A DNA stretch of 64,000 nt from Pseudomonas abieticivorans (GTDB taxonomy: Bacteria; Pseudomonadota; Gammaproteobacteria; Pseudomonadales; Pseudomonadaceae), in contig NZ_CP094975.1 of assembly GCF_023509015.1 (NCBI RefSeq), positions 999,501 to 1,063,500 on the forward strand, in the 5' to 3' direction. The notes under the pieces are model-generated. The model searched no databases and was not told the DNA's origin. It saw only the letters and a program-made list of their open reading frames with translations. How positions within the stretch are numbered: the stretch's first letter is position 1; every line of letters starts with the position of its first letter. Below are positions 9,293 to 18,910 of the stretch, one piece after another. The position numbers were made by a program, and so were the translations under genes.

Positions 9293-9348
9293 GTCAAACT
9301 GGTTGACCGAAATTACGATGCCGGGCATGGATACGTCAATATGCTTGA
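9293..9348. promoter_or_regulatory. Two matching inverted repeats, likely MarR-family operators
   Basis: GTCAA-N5-TTGAC occurs twice, at 9293-9307 and 9334-9348, 41 bp apart and both preceded by AC. They lie between the divergent aminotransferase and MarR-type genes. On the minus strand, the second site's TTGACG (9338-9333) is an 18-bp spacer from TAATTT, a plausible promoter for the aminotransferase gene. A bound regulator would cover it and also the start of its own gene. Confidence 0.6.
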
Positions 9349-9775
9349 CCTTAAAAATCAGATCACCCAGCAAGCTGCCATGGAAGCGTTCTTCTTCGGC
9401 TACCAGGCCTTTACCGCCAAAGCCGACGAAATGCTTGCCCGCCGCGGCCTGAGCCGGGTGCACCAGCGCATCGTTTTTTTCATCGCGCGCTACCCCGACC
9501 TGAGCGTGAAGGAACTGCTGGGCAAGCTGGGCGTGAGCAAGCAGGCGCTGAACACGCCGATGCGCCAACTGATGGAAATGCACCTGGTGGACAGCGTGGT
9601 GCCCGACGCCGACAAACGTAAGCGGCTACTGGCTTTGACGGCTGAGGGCGGCAAGTTCGAGCAAGCGCTGCGGCGTGAGCAGGTCAAGTTGTTGCAGCGG
9701 GTGTTTGCCGAGGCTGGCGAGGCGGCGGTGGACGGGTGGTTGGCGGTGAATACGGCGCTTGGGCGTACCTTGTAG
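9341..9775 (+). CDS. MarR-family transcriptional regulator
   Basis: 144 residues. A winged helix-turn-helix lies at about residues 45-105 (LSVKELLGKLGVSKQALNTP recognition region, then the charged wing PDADKRKRLLALT), flanked by the helices that form the MarR dimer. ATG 9341 was chosen from the family-like start MLDLKNQ; it has no good ribosome site, and ATG 9380 (MEAFFFGYQ) is an alternative. The longer open frame upstream overlaps the divergent gene and is not real. It probably represses itself and the aminotransferase gene through the paired inverted repeats at 9293-9348. Confidence 0.82.
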   Translation: MLDLKNQITQQAAMEAFFFGYQAFTAKADEMLARRGLSRVHQRIVFFIARYPDLSVKELLGKLGVSKQALNTPMRQLMEMHLVDSVVPDADKRKRLLALTAEGGKFEQALRREQVKLLQRVFAEAGEAAVDGWLAVNTALGRTL

Positions 9776-9787
9776 AGCGAGGTGGCT

Positions 9788-9814
9788 GTTTCGCGGATAA
9801 ATCCGCTCCTACAG
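9788..9814. repeat. Single REP-type element
   Basis: One copy of the window's common REP core, in inverse orientation (TTTCGCGGATAAATCCGCTC), lies 12 bp after the MarR-type stop. Confidence 0.85.
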
Positions 9815-9964
9815 GGGCCTATCATCCCTTGGGTATGGGTTGACCCGCGAAGACCGCCTTGATCTCACTGTATGGCCAAATGTAACCCCCGCTGTACCGC
9901 AACAATCGGCGGGCATGGGTTTAGGCTTCAAACCCCGCCCTTACTTGCAAAAGGATTGCCCCGC

Positions 9965-11155
9965 ATGACCGACGCCTCCCCAGCGCACCTGCGCCCGTTG
10001 GCCGACACCTCACCTTCGGCGGTGGTCGCAGGCTTTATCGCGATGATGACCGGCTACACCAGCTCCCTGGTGTTGATGTTCCAGGCGGGCCAGGCCGCGG
10101 GGCTGACTACTGCGCAAATCAGTTCGTGGATCTGGGCGCTGTCCATCGGCATGGCGGTGTGCAGCATCGGCCTGTCGCTGCGCTACCGCACGCCCATCAC
10201 CGTGGCCTGGTCGACGCCGGGCGCCGCCTTGCTGATTACAAGCCTGGGCCATGTGGCGTACCCCGAAGCCATTGGCGCGTACGTTACCTGCGCGGTGCTG
10301 GTGTTGATCTGCGGGCTGACCGGGAGCTTCGAGCGGCTGGTCAAAAAGCTGCCTTCGTCGCTGGCCGCAGCCCTGCTGGCCGGGATTCTGTTCAAGATCG
10401 GCAGCGAAATTTTCGTCGCCGCGCAGCATCGTACCGCGCTGGTGCTGGGCATGTTTTTCACCTATCTGATCATCAAGCGCCTGTCACCGCGCTATGCCGT
10501 GCTCAGCGCCCTGATCATCGGCACCGCGCTGTCCGGCTTCATGGGCCTGCTGGACTTCAGCCACTTCAGCCTGGAAGTGGCCACCCCGGTATGGACCACG
10601 CCGTCGTTCTCGTTCGCCGCCACCATCAGCATCGGCATCCCGCTGTTCGTGGTGGCCATGACCTCGCAAAACATGCCCGGCATCGCCGTGCTGCGCGCCG
10701 ACGGCTACACCGTACCCGCCTCGCCGCTGATCTCGGTGACCGGTTTTGCCTCGCTGCTGCTGGCACCGTTCGGCTCCCACGGCATTAACCTGGCCGCCAT
10801 CAGCGCGGCGATCTGCACCGGGCCGCACGCCCACGAAGACAAGAACAAACGCTACACCGCAGCGGTGTGGTGTGGGATTTTCTACGGCATCGCCGGGGTG
10901 TTCGGCGCCACGTTGGCGGCGTTGTTTGCCGCGCTGCCCAAGGAGCTGGTGCTGTCGATCGCGGCCTTGGCACTGTTTGGCTCGATCATCAACGGGCTGA
11001 CCCTGGCCATGAACGAGCCCAAGGAGCGTGAGGCCGCGCTGGTGACGTTCATGGTCACGGCGTCGGGGTTCACGCTGTTTTCGATCGGGTCGGCGTTTTG
11101 GGGGATTGTGGCGGGGGTGTTGACGCTGCTTATCCTCAACTACGGAAAACGCTGA
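9965..11155 (+). CDS. benE: Benzoate/H+ symporter family permease
   Basis: 396 residues, with about 11-12 hydrophobic segments over its whole length: an inner-membrane transporter of the BenE family. Family features include the GFIAMMTGYTSSLVLMFQAG first segment, TPITVAWSTPGAALL near residue 75 and GSHGINLAAISAAICTG near residue 275. BenE imports benzoate with protons in Acinetobacter and Pseudomonas, but no ben or cat genes lie nearby. The real substrate is therefore unproven. ATG 9965 has AAAAGGA about eight bases upstream; an in-frame extension to 9872 lacks a ribosome site. Confidence 0.9.
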   Translation: MTDASPAHLRPLADTSPSAVVAGFIAMMTGYTSSLVLMFQAGQAAGLTTAQISSWIWALSIGMAVCSIGLSLRYRTPITVAWSTPGAALLITSLGHVAYPEAIGAYVTCAVLVLICGLTGSFERLVKKLPSSLAAALLAGILFKIGSEIFVAAQHRTALVLGMFFTYLIIKRLSPRYAVLSALIIGTALSGFMGLLDFSHFSLEVATPVWTTPSFSFAATISIGIPLFVVAMTSQNMPGIAVLRADGYTVPASPLISVTGFASLLLAPFGSHGINLAAISAAICTGPHAHEDKNKRYTAAVWCGIFYGIAGVFGATLAALFAALPKELVLSIAALALFGSIINGLTLAMNEPKEREAALVTFMVTASGFTLFSIGSAFWGIVAGVLTLLILNYGKR

Positions 11156-11185
11156 CGCCTGGGAAAGCCTCACCGCAATTCAGAC

Positions 11186-11279
11186 TGTAGGAGCGGATTT
11201 ATCCGCGAAAAGAACGCCGCGCAATGCCAGAAGCACCGCGGTGTTTTTAAGCGGATAAGCCGAACCGCCGCGCCTACAG
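11186..11279. repeat. REP-type pair, second copy degenerate
   Basis: A good REP copy starts at 11186. Its inverted partner ends at 11279 and has drifted (AAGCGGATAAGCCGAACCG). The pair lies between the converging benE and chemoreceptor genes. Confidence 0.85.
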
Positions 11280-11289
11280 GCCACCTGGT

Positions 11290-13230
11290 TTACAAGCGGA
11301 AATGCCCCACCATTCCCTTCAACTCATTGCCCAACTGGGCCAACTCAATACTCGACGCGGCGTTGCCCTGCATCGCTACGGCAGACTGATCGGCACTGGC
11401 GCGGATGCTGGTCACGCTGCGGTTGATCTCTTCGGCCACCGAACTTTGCTGCTCGGCCGCCGCGGCAATCTGTTGGTTCATCTGCTGGATCATCGACACC
11501 GCGGTCGCGATGCTACCCAGCGCACTTTCGGTTTGCAGCGCATCGCTGACTGCCAGCTTGACCAACTCGCTACTGCCCTGGATCTGCGCCACCGAGGCGT
11601 CGGCACTGCTGCGCAGGGTGCTCACCAACTGTTCGATTTGCGCCGTGGACTGTTGGGTGCGCTTGGCCAGCGCGCGCACCTCGTCGGCCACCACAGCAAA
11701 CCCACGCCCCTGCTCGCCAGCGCGGGCAGCTTCGATGGCGGCGTTGAGCGCCAGCAGGTTGGTTTGTTCGGCCACGCTCTTGATCACCGCCACCACCGTG
11801 CCGATGCTCTGGATCTCGCTGCTCAGCTGTTCGATGCTGTGGCTGGCCGACTCGGCGGCGCTGGCCAGTTGCTCGATGCGCTGCATGCTCTGGCGCACCA
11901 CCTGCTGGCCGCTGTCGACCTTGCTGTCAGCCGACTGCGCGGCCAGCGCCGCTTCCTCGGCGTTGCGCGCGACGTCGTGCACGGTGGCGGTCATCTGGTT
12001 CATGGCCGTGGCCACCTGTTCGGTTTCTTCCTTCTGGTTACTGACTTCCAGGTTGGTTTGTTCGGTCACGGCCGACAGCGAATGGGCCGAACTGGATAGC
12101 TGCTCGATACCCGCCTGCAAACCGCTGACGATGCCGCTCAAGCCACTGCCCATCTGCTGCATGGCCGCCAGCAATTGGCCGATCTCATCGCGACGCTCCA
12201 CTTCAAATTGCGCGCTCAGATCGCCAGCGGCAATTTGCTGCGCGCGCAAGATGACCCGGCGCAGCGGCGCGACGATCAGGCGGGTGATGCTCAAGGCGGC
12301 GACGATGCCCACCAGCAGCGCCAACAATGATGAACCAATGATCAGCAGCGCATTCTTTTTAAGCTCGCTGTACATGGCCGCATCCTGGGCCTTGTAGGCT
12401 TGGTCAACGCGGCTGACCACCTCATCGGCGCGGGCACGCAACTGCGCCGACACGGCTTTTTCCTGGGTGAGCAGGTCGGTGTATTCGCCCAGCTTGTCGC
12501 TGAAGGCGCTGATGTGGCCGATCACCTCGTTGAGCACGGTCTGGTAGCCGGCGTCCTCGACCTTGGTCTGCAACGCCTGGGCCTGGGTCAGGGCATCGCT
12601 GGCCTGCTGGATCTTGCCAGTGTTGCTGTCGTCCTCCACCCCCTTGCGGCTCTGGTCAAGGCGCACCCGCGCCACGTCCATGGCCTGCAGCATCAGGCGC
12701 GACACTTGGCTCACCTCCCCCGCCTGCGCGATAAATTCGGCGCCCTTCTGACCCTGGGAATCCTTGAGGGTGTAGGTGCCATCATCGGTCAGCCCGGCCT
12801 GCAGCACGTCCAGGTTATTGGCGACGCTGGTGACCGACCAACTGGCCATGTCCAGCGCCAGGTCCTTGGCCTGGGAGATGTCGACGAACTCGTCGAAGGC
12901 CTTGCGATACGCCGCCAGGGCCTGGTCCACCTCGCCCATGCCCATCGCCTTGGCCTGCCCTTGCAGGGCCTCGACACCGGCGCGCAGCGCCTCGGCCACC
13001 TTGATATCGCCATGCAAGGCATAGCCCTGCTCTTGCAGGCGCACCTTGAGCAACTCGCTGTTGAGCGCCGACATCTGCTTGAGCCCATCGAACCGTTGGC
13101 TGATGGCCTGCAGCGACCACACCCCGATCACCGCCACCAGCACGGTCAGCAACAGCACCAAGGCAAAGCCCAGCCCCAACTTTTTGGCCATCCCCAGGTT
13201 GGCAAAACGTCCACTCGTGGCCGATTTCAT
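11290..13230 (-). CDS. Methyl-accepting chemotaxis protein, HBM-type sensor
   Basis: 646 residues, inner-membrane chemoreceptor. Membrane segments lie at about residues 19-41 and 310-332. The all-helical periplasmic region between them (about 265 residues) has the size of a helical bimodular (HBM) domain, as in the P. putida McpS receptor for TCA-cycle acids. A HAMP domain follows, then the signalling hairpin with the conserved tip sequence ([20 protein letters not shown]) near residue 530. Start ATG 13230; an in-frame GTG-type extension to 13290 has no support. No che genes are adjacent, as is usual for an orphan receptor. The ligand cannot be assigned. Confidence 0.93.
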   Translation of the reverse strand: MKSATSGRFANLGMAKKLGLGFALVLLLTVLVAVIGVWSLQAISQRFDGLKQMSALNSELLKVRLQEQGYALHGDIKVAEALRAGVEALQGQAKAMGMGEVDQALAAYRKAFDEFVDISQAKDLALDMASWSVTSVANNLDVLQAGLTDDGTYTLKDSQGQKGAEFIAQAGEVSQVSRLMLQAMDVARVRLDQSRKGVEDDSNTGKIQQASDALTQAQALQTKVEDAGYQTVLNEVIGHISAFSDKLGEYTDLLTQEKAVSAQLRARADEVVSRVDQAYKAQDAAMYSELKKNALLIIGSSLLALLVGIVAALSITRLIVAPLRRVILRAQQIAAGDLSAQFEVERRDEIGQLLAAMQQMGSGLSGIVSGLQAGIEQLSSSAHSLSAVTEQTNLEVSNQKEETEQVATAMNQMTATVHDVARNAEEAALAAQSADSKVDSGQQVVRQSMQRIEQLASAAESASHSIEQLSSEIQSIGTVVAVIKSVAEQTNLLALNAAIEAARAGEQGRGFAVVADEVRALAKRTQQSTAQIEQLVSTLRSSADASVAQIQGSSELVKLAVSDALQTESALGSIATAVSMIQQMNQQIAAAAEQQSSVAEEINRSVTSIRASADQSAVAMQGNAASSIELAQLGNELKGMVGHFRL

Positions 13231-13367
13231 GGCGCGTGATCCCCTGTCGATACCCGGTCGAAACCGCAGGATTGCAACGGGAGGGCGCACTGCACAAGAT
13301 CCTGGCGTCGGAATAATGGCAAAAAGCTATGTAGGTGTCGGTTTCAGGCAGGTTGAGGTCGCCAACC

Positions 13368-14129
13368 CTAGATCGCCGTAGCCCCACCATCCACCGCCAA
13401 CGCCTGCCCCGTGGTAAACGAGGCGCCATCACTGCACAGGTACAACACCGCGCTGGCGATTTCGGCCACGGTGCCGATGCGCCCGACCGGGTGCATCGCG
13501 GCGGCGAAGTCGGCCTTGCGCGGGTCGGCTTCGTAGGCGCGGCGGAACATGTCGGTGTCGATCACTGCCGGGCATATCGCGTTCACCCGGATGTGCTTTT
13601 TCGCGTATTCGATGGCCGCCGATTTGGTCAGGCCGATGACCGCGTGCTTGGACGCCGCGTAAATGCTCATCTTGGGCGCTGCGCCCAAACCTGCCACCGA
13701 GGCGGTGTTGACGATGGCGCCACCACCCTGGGCCAGCATCACCGGCAACTGGTACTTCATGCACAGCCACACGCCTTTCACGTTCACGCCAATGATCGCG
13801 TCGAACTGTGCTTCGGTGCCTTCTGCCAACTTGCTGTCTTCGATCTCGATGCCGGCATTGTTGAAGGCATAGTCGATGCGCCCGTAGGTGGCCACGGCCT
13901 GCTCGACCATCTGCTGCACCTCGACCTCACGGGTGACGTTGCAGCGCAGGAACTGCGCCTGCCCGCCCGCATCGCGGATTTGTGCCACGGTGCCTTCGCC
14001 GCCGGCACTGTCCAGATCCACTACCAGCACTTTCAAGCCTTCGGCGGCGAACGCCAGGGCCGTGGCCCGGCCGATGCCCGCTGCCGCTCCGGTGACCAGC
14101 GCCACTTGCCCGGTGAAAATCATGCCCAT
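13368..14129 (-). CDS. Short-chain dehydrogenase/reductase
   Basis: 253 residues, classical SDR. It has the cofactor motif TGAAAGIG (near residue 13), the Asp after beta-2 (VVDLD, near 38, favouring NAD(H)), the NNAG motif near 90, the catalytic Ser in NTASVAG and the YAASK Tyr/Lys pair near 155. A C-terminal DGGATAI end is typical. The glucose/sorbitol-dehydrogenase-like sequence does not fix the substrate. The start is ATG 14129, with GAGGG upstream. It is transcribed alone, with the chemoreceptor gene downstream in the same direction. Confidence 0.9.
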   Translation of the reverse strand: MGMIFTGQVALVTGAAAGIGRATALAFAAEGLKVLVVDLDSAGGEGTVAQIRDAGGQAQFLRCNVTREVEVQQMVEQAVATYGRIDYAFNNAGIEIEDSKLAEGTEAQFDAIIGVNVKGVWLCMKYQLPVMLAQGGGAIVNTASVAGLGAAPKMSIYAASKHAVIGLTKSAAIEYAKKHIRVNAICPAVIDTDMFRRAYEADPRKADFAAAMHPVGRIGTVAEIASAVLYLCSDGASFTTGQALAVDGGATAI

Positions 14130-14322
14130 GGTGCCGCCCTCTGAATGGTCTGGTACTCGCATTCTAGCCAGCGAACGCCAGCGCCAGGGATCACTATCTA
14201 AACCCCGGTTGCCGGGCTATGCACTACAGTGATTGCGGCGTATTCCGCTGGGCGTTATCGCTTGCCTGGCTGTGCGTTCGGGGCTATCAACAAAGGCTTG
14301 ATCCCCCAAACGAGAAACTGCC

Positions 14323-15321
14323 ATGACCACCAATCGTCAATTTTTGTTGGCCCGGCGCCCTACCGGTGCGGCCACCCGTGACGACTTCACGTACCAGGAA
14401 CAACCCTTGGCGGACCTGGCCGAGGGCCAAGTGCGGGTGAAAAACCAGTACCTGTCGCTGGACCCGGCCATGCGCGGCTGGATGAACGAGGGCAAGTCCT
14501 ACATCGCCCCGGTCGGCTTGGGCCAAGTGATGCGTGCGTTGGGCGTGGGCGAGGTGGTGGAATCCAGGCACCCAGGCTTTGCCAAGGGCGATTTCGTCAA
14601 TGGCGCCTTGGGCGTGCAGGACTATTTTCAGGGTGAACCCGGCGGCTTTTACAAGGTAGACCCCAAGGTAGCGCCGCTGCCGCTGTACCTGTCCGCGCTG
14701 GGCATGACGGGCATGACCGCCTACTTTGCCCTGCTGGACACCGGCGCGCCGAAAGCCGGCGACACCGTGGTGATCTCTGGCGCGGCGGGCGCGGTGGGCA
14801 GCATTGCCGGGCAAATCGCCAAGGTCAAAGGCTGCCGCGTGGTCGGTATCGCAGGCGGCAAGGATAAATGCCAGTTCCTGATGGATGAACTGGGCTTCGA
14901 CGGGGTGATCGACTACAAGAATGAAGACGTGGTGGCCGGGCTCAAGCGCGAATGCCCGAAAGGCGTGGACGTGTACTTCGACAACGTCGGCGGTGACATC
15001 CTCGACGCCGTGCTCAGCCGCCTGGCGTTGCGCGCGCGCGTGGTGATTTGCGGTGCCATCAGCCAGTACAACAACAAGACCGCCATCAAGGGCCCGGCCA
15101 ATTACCTGTCGCTACTGGTCAACCGCGCGCGCATGGAGGGGTTCGTGGTGATCGACCATGCCGCCAACTTTGCATCCGCCGGGGCTGAAATGGCCGGTTG
15201 GTTGGCCAAGGGGCAGGTCAAGAGCAAGGAGCATATCGTGGAAGGGTTGCAGACTTTTCCGGAAACGCTGATGAAGCTGTTCAGTGGCGAGAACTTCGGG
15301 AAGTTGATTTTGAAGGTTTGA
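14323..15321 (+). CDS. NADP-dependent oxidoreductase, zinc-free MDR family
   Basis: 332 residues of the medium-chain reductase superfamily, in the leukotriene-B4 dehydrogenase/curcumin reductase (CurA)-like branch. The N-terminal catalytic domain has RPTGAATRDDF and LSLDPAMRGWMN motifs. The Rossmann domain has SGAAGAVGSIAGQIAK near residue 150 and the DNVGGDILDAVL segment near 223. No structural or catalytic zinc ligands are present, as expected for this branch. It likely reduces the alpha,beta double bond of enones with NADPH. It has its own ATG at 14323, with a GAGAAACTGCC leader. A dense REP cluster follows its stop. Confidence 0.9.
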   Translation: MTTNRQFLLARRPTGAATRDDFTYQEQPLADLAEGQVRVKNQYLSLDPAMRGWMNEGKSYIAPVGLGQVMRALGVGEVVESRHPGFAKGDFVNGALGVQDYFQGEPGGFYKVDPKVAPLPLYLSALGMTGMTAYFALLDTGAPKAGDTVVISGAAGAVGSIAGQIAKVKGCRVVGIAGGKDKCQFLMDELGFDGVIDYKNEDVVAGLKRECPKGVDVYFDNVGGDILDAVLSRLALRARVVICGAISQYNNKTAIKGPANYLSLLVNRARMEGFVVIDHAANFASAGAEMAGWLAKGQVKSKEHIVEGLQTFPETLMKLFSGENFGKLILKV

Positions 15322-15340
15322 TTGAGGACCGAGGTGTCAG

Positions 15341-15503
15341 GTTCGCGGATAAATCCGCTCCTACAGATACAGAAGCCCGTAGGAGCGGATTTATCCGCGA
15401 AGAAAGCGACGCTGTGGGTCCGATGCTCTGCGGTGTGGCTTTCGCGGATAAATCCGCCCCAATAGGTTCAAAAGCCCGTAGGAGCGGATTTATCCGCGAA
15501 CCA
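15341..15503. repeat. Cluster of four REP-type elements
   Basis: Four copies alternate in orientation at about 15342-15366, 15378-15400, 15440-15465 and 15478-15501, filling most of the gap between two converging genes. The third copy has diverged at its end (CCGCCCCAATAGG). Confidence 0.9.
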
Positions 15504-15523
15504 GACACCGCCGTACAGGCACA

Positions 15524-16225
15524 TTAGCGAGCGATTTCAGCCACCACGTCGGCCAGCGCCTTGGCCGGGGCTGCTGCCTGGCTGATCGGGCGGCCAATCA
15601 CCAGGTAGTCGGAACCGGCATCCAGGGCCTGGCGCGGGGTCAGGATGCGGCGCTGGTCGTCCTGGGCGCTGCCCGCTGGGCGAATGCCTGGGGTTACCAG
15701 TTGCAACGAGGGGTGCGCCGCCTTCAGGGCCTGGGCTTCCAGGGCTGAGCACACCAGGCCGTCCAGGCCGGCCTTCTGCGCCAAGGCCGCCAGGCGCAGC
15801 ACTTGCTCTTGCGGCTCGATATCCAGACCAATGGCTGCCAGGTCTTCACGCTCCATGCTGGTGAGCACGGTCACGCCGATCAGCAGCGGCTTGGGGCCCG
15901 TGCGCTGTTCCAGCACTTCACGGCAGGCCGCCATCATGCGCAGGCCGCCCGAGCAATGCACGTTAACCATCCACACGCCCATTTCAGCCGCTGCTTTCAC
16001 GGCCATCGCGGTGGTGTTGGGGATGTCGTGGAATTTCAAGTCCAGGAACACTTCGAAACCCTTGTCGTTCAAGGTTTGAACAATGCCCGAGGCGCTGCTG
16101 GTGAACAGCTCTTTACCCACCTTGACCCGGCACAGCTTGGGGTCCAATTGATCGGCCAACTTCAACGCGGCGTCACGGGTAGGGTAATCCAGGGCGACGA
16201 TGATAGGAGACTGGCAGGTGGACAT
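15524..16225 (-). CDS. pyrF: Orotidine 5'-phosphate decarboxylase
   Basis: Decarboxylates OMP to UMP, the last step of pyrimidine synthesis. 233 residues, the usual length. It has the catalytic [12 protein letters not shown] motif near residue 62 (Asp-Lys-x-x-Asp charge network), the N-terminal [12 protein letters not shown] and the C-terminal phosphate-binding VIGRPI loop. The start is ATG 16225; a long in-frame extension to 16528 runs back through a REP element and is not coding. It is transcribed as a single gene. Confidence 0.96.
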   Translation of the reverse strand: MSTCQSPIIVALDYPTRDAALKLADQLDPKLCRVKVGKELFTSSASGIVQTLNDKGFEVFLDLKFHDIPNTTAMAVKAAAEMGVWMVNVHCSGGLRMMAACREVLEQRTGPKPLLIGVTVLTSMEREDLAAIGLDIEPQEQVLRLAALAQKAGLDGLVCSALEAQALKAAHPSLQLVTPGIRPAGSAQDDQRRILTPRQALDAGSDYLVIGRPISQAAAPAKALADVVAEIAR

Positions 16226-16315
16226 GGGCGGGCTCTCAGGCGGTAAGTCGAAATCGGCGCGCAGTGTAGCGGATTTTGGCCGCGCGCGCCGCCCCTCGCC
16301 TTGCTGCATAAACCC

Positions 16316-16402
16316 CGCAGGAGCGGATTTATCCGCTAAAAGCCGACCGCGGTATGCCTGATACAGCGCGATGGCCTTTTCGCGGATGAATCCGCTCCTA
16401 CA
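16316..16402. repeat. REP-type inverted pair
   Basis: Two REP copies face each other over about 87 bp in the 332-bp gap between the divergent pyrF and eat genes. The rest of the gap (16403-16557) holds the eat promoter region. Confidence 0.9.
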
Positions 16403-16503
16403 CGGGCAACAAGCACCACTATTGCGCATGCCTTGCAGCCAATGCCCCCTGAACCCTGCCCAATCGCGACGTTTGGGCGCCATTACGACCCGCTCCCCCA
16501 CTA

Positions 16504-16519
16504 TGGCACGCCCACTGCA
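16504..16519 (+). promoter_or_regulatory. Sigma-54 promoter for the ethanolamine permease
   Basis: TGGCACGCCCACTGCA has the -24 GG and -12 GC dinucleotides at exact sigma-54 spacing (GG 16505-16506, ten bases, GC 16517-16518). It differs from consensus mainly by CTGCA for TTGCA. It lies 38 bp before the eat start codon, leaving room for a transcription start near 16530 and a GGGAG ribosome site near 16547. Use of ethanolamine as a nitrogen source fits RpoN control. Confidence 0.7.
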
Positions 16520-16557
16520 AGCCTGCACGAACGTACCAATCCAACAGGGAGCACGCC

Positions 16558-17922
16558 ATGAACACCCAACTCAAGCCCACCTTGGGCACCTTGCACTTGT
16601 GGGGCATTGCCGTCGGGCTGGTGATTTCCGGCGAATACTTTGGCTGGAGTTATGGCTGGGGCGTGGCCGGCACGCTGGGGTTCCTGCTGACCTCGCTGAT
16701 GGTCGCCACCATGTACACCTGTTTCATCTTCAGCTTCACCGAGCTCACCACCGCCATCCCCCATGCCGGCGGGCCCTTCGCCTACAGCCGGCGGGCGTTT
16801 GGTGAGAAAGGCGGGCTGATCGCAGGCTTGGCCACCCTGATCGAATTCGTCTTCGCCCCACCGGCCATCGCCCTGGCCATCGGCGCCTACCTCAACGTGC
16901 AATGGCCGGCCCTGGACCCCAAGCACGCCGCCGTCGGCGCCTACATCGTGTTCATGATCCTGAATATCCTGGGGGTCAAGCTGGCTGCCACCTTCGAGCT
17001 GGTGGTGTGCATCCTCGCGGTGATCGAACTGCTGGTGTTCATGGGCGTGGTTGCCCCGGCCTTCAGCTTCAGCAACTTCGCCCTCAACGGCTGGGCCGGT
17101 GACAGTACCTTCAGTGTCGGCGCGATCAGCGGCATGTTCGCCGCCATTCCCTTCGCCATCTGGTTTTTCCTGGCCATCGAGGGCGCAGCCATGGCCGCCG
17201 AAGAAGCCAAGGACCCCAAGCGCACCATCCCCAAAGCCTACATCAGCGGCATCATCACCCTGGTGCTGCTGGCCTTGGGCGTGATGATGTTCGCAGGTGG
17301 CGTGGGCGACTGGCGCACCTTGTCGAACATCAACGACCCGCTGCCCCAGGCGATGAAAGCCGTGGTCGGGGAAAACTCCGGCTGGCTGCACATGCTGGTA
17401 TGGATCGGCCTGTTCGGCCTGGTGGCCAGCTTCCACGGGATCATCCTGGGTTACTCGCGCCAGTTCTTCGCCTTGGCCCGCGCCGGCTACCTGCCAGCAA
17501 GCCTTGCCAAGCTGTCGCGCTTCCAAACCCCGCACCGGGCCATCATCGCCGGCGGCATCATCGGCATCGCCGCCATCTACAGCGACGGCCTGATCAACCT
17601 CAGCGGCATGACCCTCACCGCCGCGATGATCACCATGGCCGTGTTCGGCGCCATCGTGATGTACATCATGAGCATGCTCAGCCTGTTCAAACTACGGGCC
17701 ACCGAACCGAACCTTGAGCGCACCTTCCGCGCGCCCGGCTACCCCATCGTGCCCGCGATCGCCTTGGTGTTGGCAGTGGTGTGCCTGATCGCCATGGCCT
17801 GGTTCAACGCGCTGATCGGGTTGATCTTCCTGGCCTTTATGGCGGTGGGCTTCGTGTACTTCTTGCTGACCGGCCACTCGCGCGCCAACGCACCCGCCGA
17901 CGCCATGCTGACCGGGCTGTAA
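16558..17922 (+). CDS. eat: Ethanolamine permease
   Basis: 454 residues, with 12 expected membrane helices: an amino acid-polyamine-organocation superfamily permease closely resembling Eat, which imports ethanolamine. Family features are the early [19 protein letters not shown], the [14 protein letters not shown] segment near residue 65 and [20 protein letters not shown] near 205. The ethanolamine ammonia-lyase genes eutBC, often next to eat in Pseudomonas, are not in the window. The ribosome site is GGGAG, and a sigma-54 promoter lies at 16504-16519. The next gene starts 113 bp later. Confidence 0.92.
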   Translation: MNTQLKPTLGTLHLWGIAVGLVISGEYFGWSYGWGVAGTLGFLLTSLMVATMYTCFIFSFTELTTAIPHAGGPFAYSRRAFGEKGGLIAGLATLIEFVFAPPAIALAIGAYLNVQWPALDPKHAAVGAYIVFMILNILGVKLAATFELVVCILAVIELLVFMGVVAPAFSFSNFALNGWAGDSTFSVGAISGMFAAIPFAIWFFLAIEGAAMAAEEAKDPKRTIPKAYISGIITLVLLALGVMMFAGGVGDWRTLSNINDPLPQAMKAVVGENSGWLHMLVWIGLFGLVASFHGIILGYSRQFFALARAGYLPASLAKLSRFQTPHRAIIAGGIIGIAAIYSDGLINLSGMTLTAAMITMAVFGAIVMYIMSMLSLFKLRATEPNLERTFRAPGYPIVPAIALVLAVVCLIAMAWFNALIGLIFLAFMAVGFVYFLLTGHSRANAPADAMLTGL

Positions 17923-17936
17923 GCGGCGCCTGGGGC

Positions 17937-18009
17937 TATAATGGAACCACCGCTTGCAGCCTGCGCTCCAAGGGGTATGCGCCCCTCTCGCCGCCACTTC
18001 GGCGGCGAG
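17937..18009 (+). promoter_or_regulatory. Perfect -10 box and two leader hairpins
   Basis: TATAAT occurs at 17937-17942, without a good -35. Two hairpins follow: AGGGG/CCCCT (17971-17986) and a perfect nine-pair stem CTCGCCGCC/GGCGGCGAG (17987-18009) with an ACTTC loop. No T run follows, so these look more like a structured leader of the 55-residue gene than an intrinsic terminator of eat. Confidence 0.4.
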
Positions 18010-18034
18010 CATCGGCCTTCAAGGAGTAGTCCCC

Positions 18035-18202
18035 ATGCCCTGGTACGCTTGGTTGATCCTGATAGTGGCCATCGGTTCGGTGGTCGGCGGCCTGATGATG
18101 CTGCGTGACAGCGCCAACAAAGTCGAGCTGACGCCTGAGCAGTTGAAAAAGGTGCACGAGCGCAATGCCGAGGCGGATGCCAAGGATGCGCGGGATCGGT
18201 GA
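18035..18202 (+). CDS. Small DUF2897-type membrane protein
   Basis: 55 residues. One N-terminal membrane helix (WYAWLILIVAIGSVVGGLMM) is followed by a short charged tail rich in Lys/Glu/Asp, as in the DUF2897 family of small gammaproteobacterial proteins. No function is known. ATG 18035 has AAGGAG nine bases upstream. The longer frame starting at 17954 runs through the leader hairpins and is not coding. Confidence 0.8.
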   Translation: MPWYAWLILIVAIGSVVGGLMMLRDSANKVELTPEQLKKVHERNAEADAKDARDR

Positions 18203-18287
18203 GGGCTAGGGCCCAGGAGTCCTGCGGTAGAGATATGCCAAGCAGGCCCTGCGCGCAAAGCATTGCACGCGGGGCACGGCGTTCTGA

Positions 18288-18578
18288 TCAGTCAGCGTTT
18301 GGTTGAATCAGGCGTTGCTCGACCACCTGGTTCACATCACAGCCTTCCTGCAACAGCATGTACGCCTGGCTGACGATGGCCTTGAGGTCATGATCCTGAA
18401 CATCGCCCAGGCGCATGTGCGCCAAGCTATCAAGGAACCGCGTGGCCAAGCGAAAGCGCATGTCGGCGCAAGCGTGCAGGTCCTTGAGGGGCGCTTTGGT
18501 GTCGATCAGCAGCACGGGGGTTGCGGTGTAGTTGGTGTTCAGCGGGAGGTAGCGGGGGGATGGGGTTTTGTAGTCCAT
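18288..18578 (-). CDS. Small hypothetical protein, perhaps DUF3077-like
   Basis: 96 residues, not firmly recognised. The second half (ACADMRFRLATRFLDSLAHM, then a helix starting DLKAIVSQAYMLLQEGCD) recalls the small Pseudomonas-specific DUF3077/DUF6124 proteins. The N-terminus is Pro/Asn/Thr-rich. The minus-strand ATG 18578 is preceded by AGGAGATTC, which gives a ribosome site. An inverted-repeat system at 18587-18722 lies upstream. No function is proposed. Confidence 0.6.
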   Translation of the reverse strand: MDYKTPSPRYLPLNTNYTATPVLLIDTKAPLKDLHACADMRFRLATRFLDSLAHMRLGDVQDHDLKAIVSQAYMLLQEGCDVNQVVEQRLIQPNAD

Positions 18579-18586
18579 TGAGTGAA

Positions 18587-18722
18587 TCTCCTATGTGTAA
18601 TGAACCACCTGCCCCGCTGTCAAACAAGGATGGGTGGCAGCTGTTCGCGGGTTGACAGACCGAGACATAGGAGAACCCGGCGCACCCGAAGATGCCCCGC
18701 GACAGCCGCCATTACACATAGG
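18587..18722. repeat. Set of inverted repeats upstream of the 96-residue gene
   Basis: A 13-bp perfect inverted repeat (CCTATGTGTAATG at 18590-18602 and its complement at 18710-18722) encloses two more: TCTCCTATGT (18587-18596) with ACATAGGAGA (18664-18673), and CTGTCAA (18617-18623) with TTGACAG (18652-18658). The whole can fold into a long structure. The 332-bp gap 18579-18910 otherwise holds only the TetR leader. Confidence 0.75.
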
Positions 18723-18910
18723 CAGGCGCGAGACGCCCGTCTATGCGAATGGACAGATTCTACTATGTATTCAGCCTGTCAAAGCCGGTCGCCTTGCCGG
18801 CGACCGCGAAACTATACCCACCTCACCTCGCCCCTCGCGCCCCATCAATTGTCTCAACGTGTTAAAATGACACTTAACATTCTATGCGCCCGCGCCGGGA
18901 GGCTGTTGCC

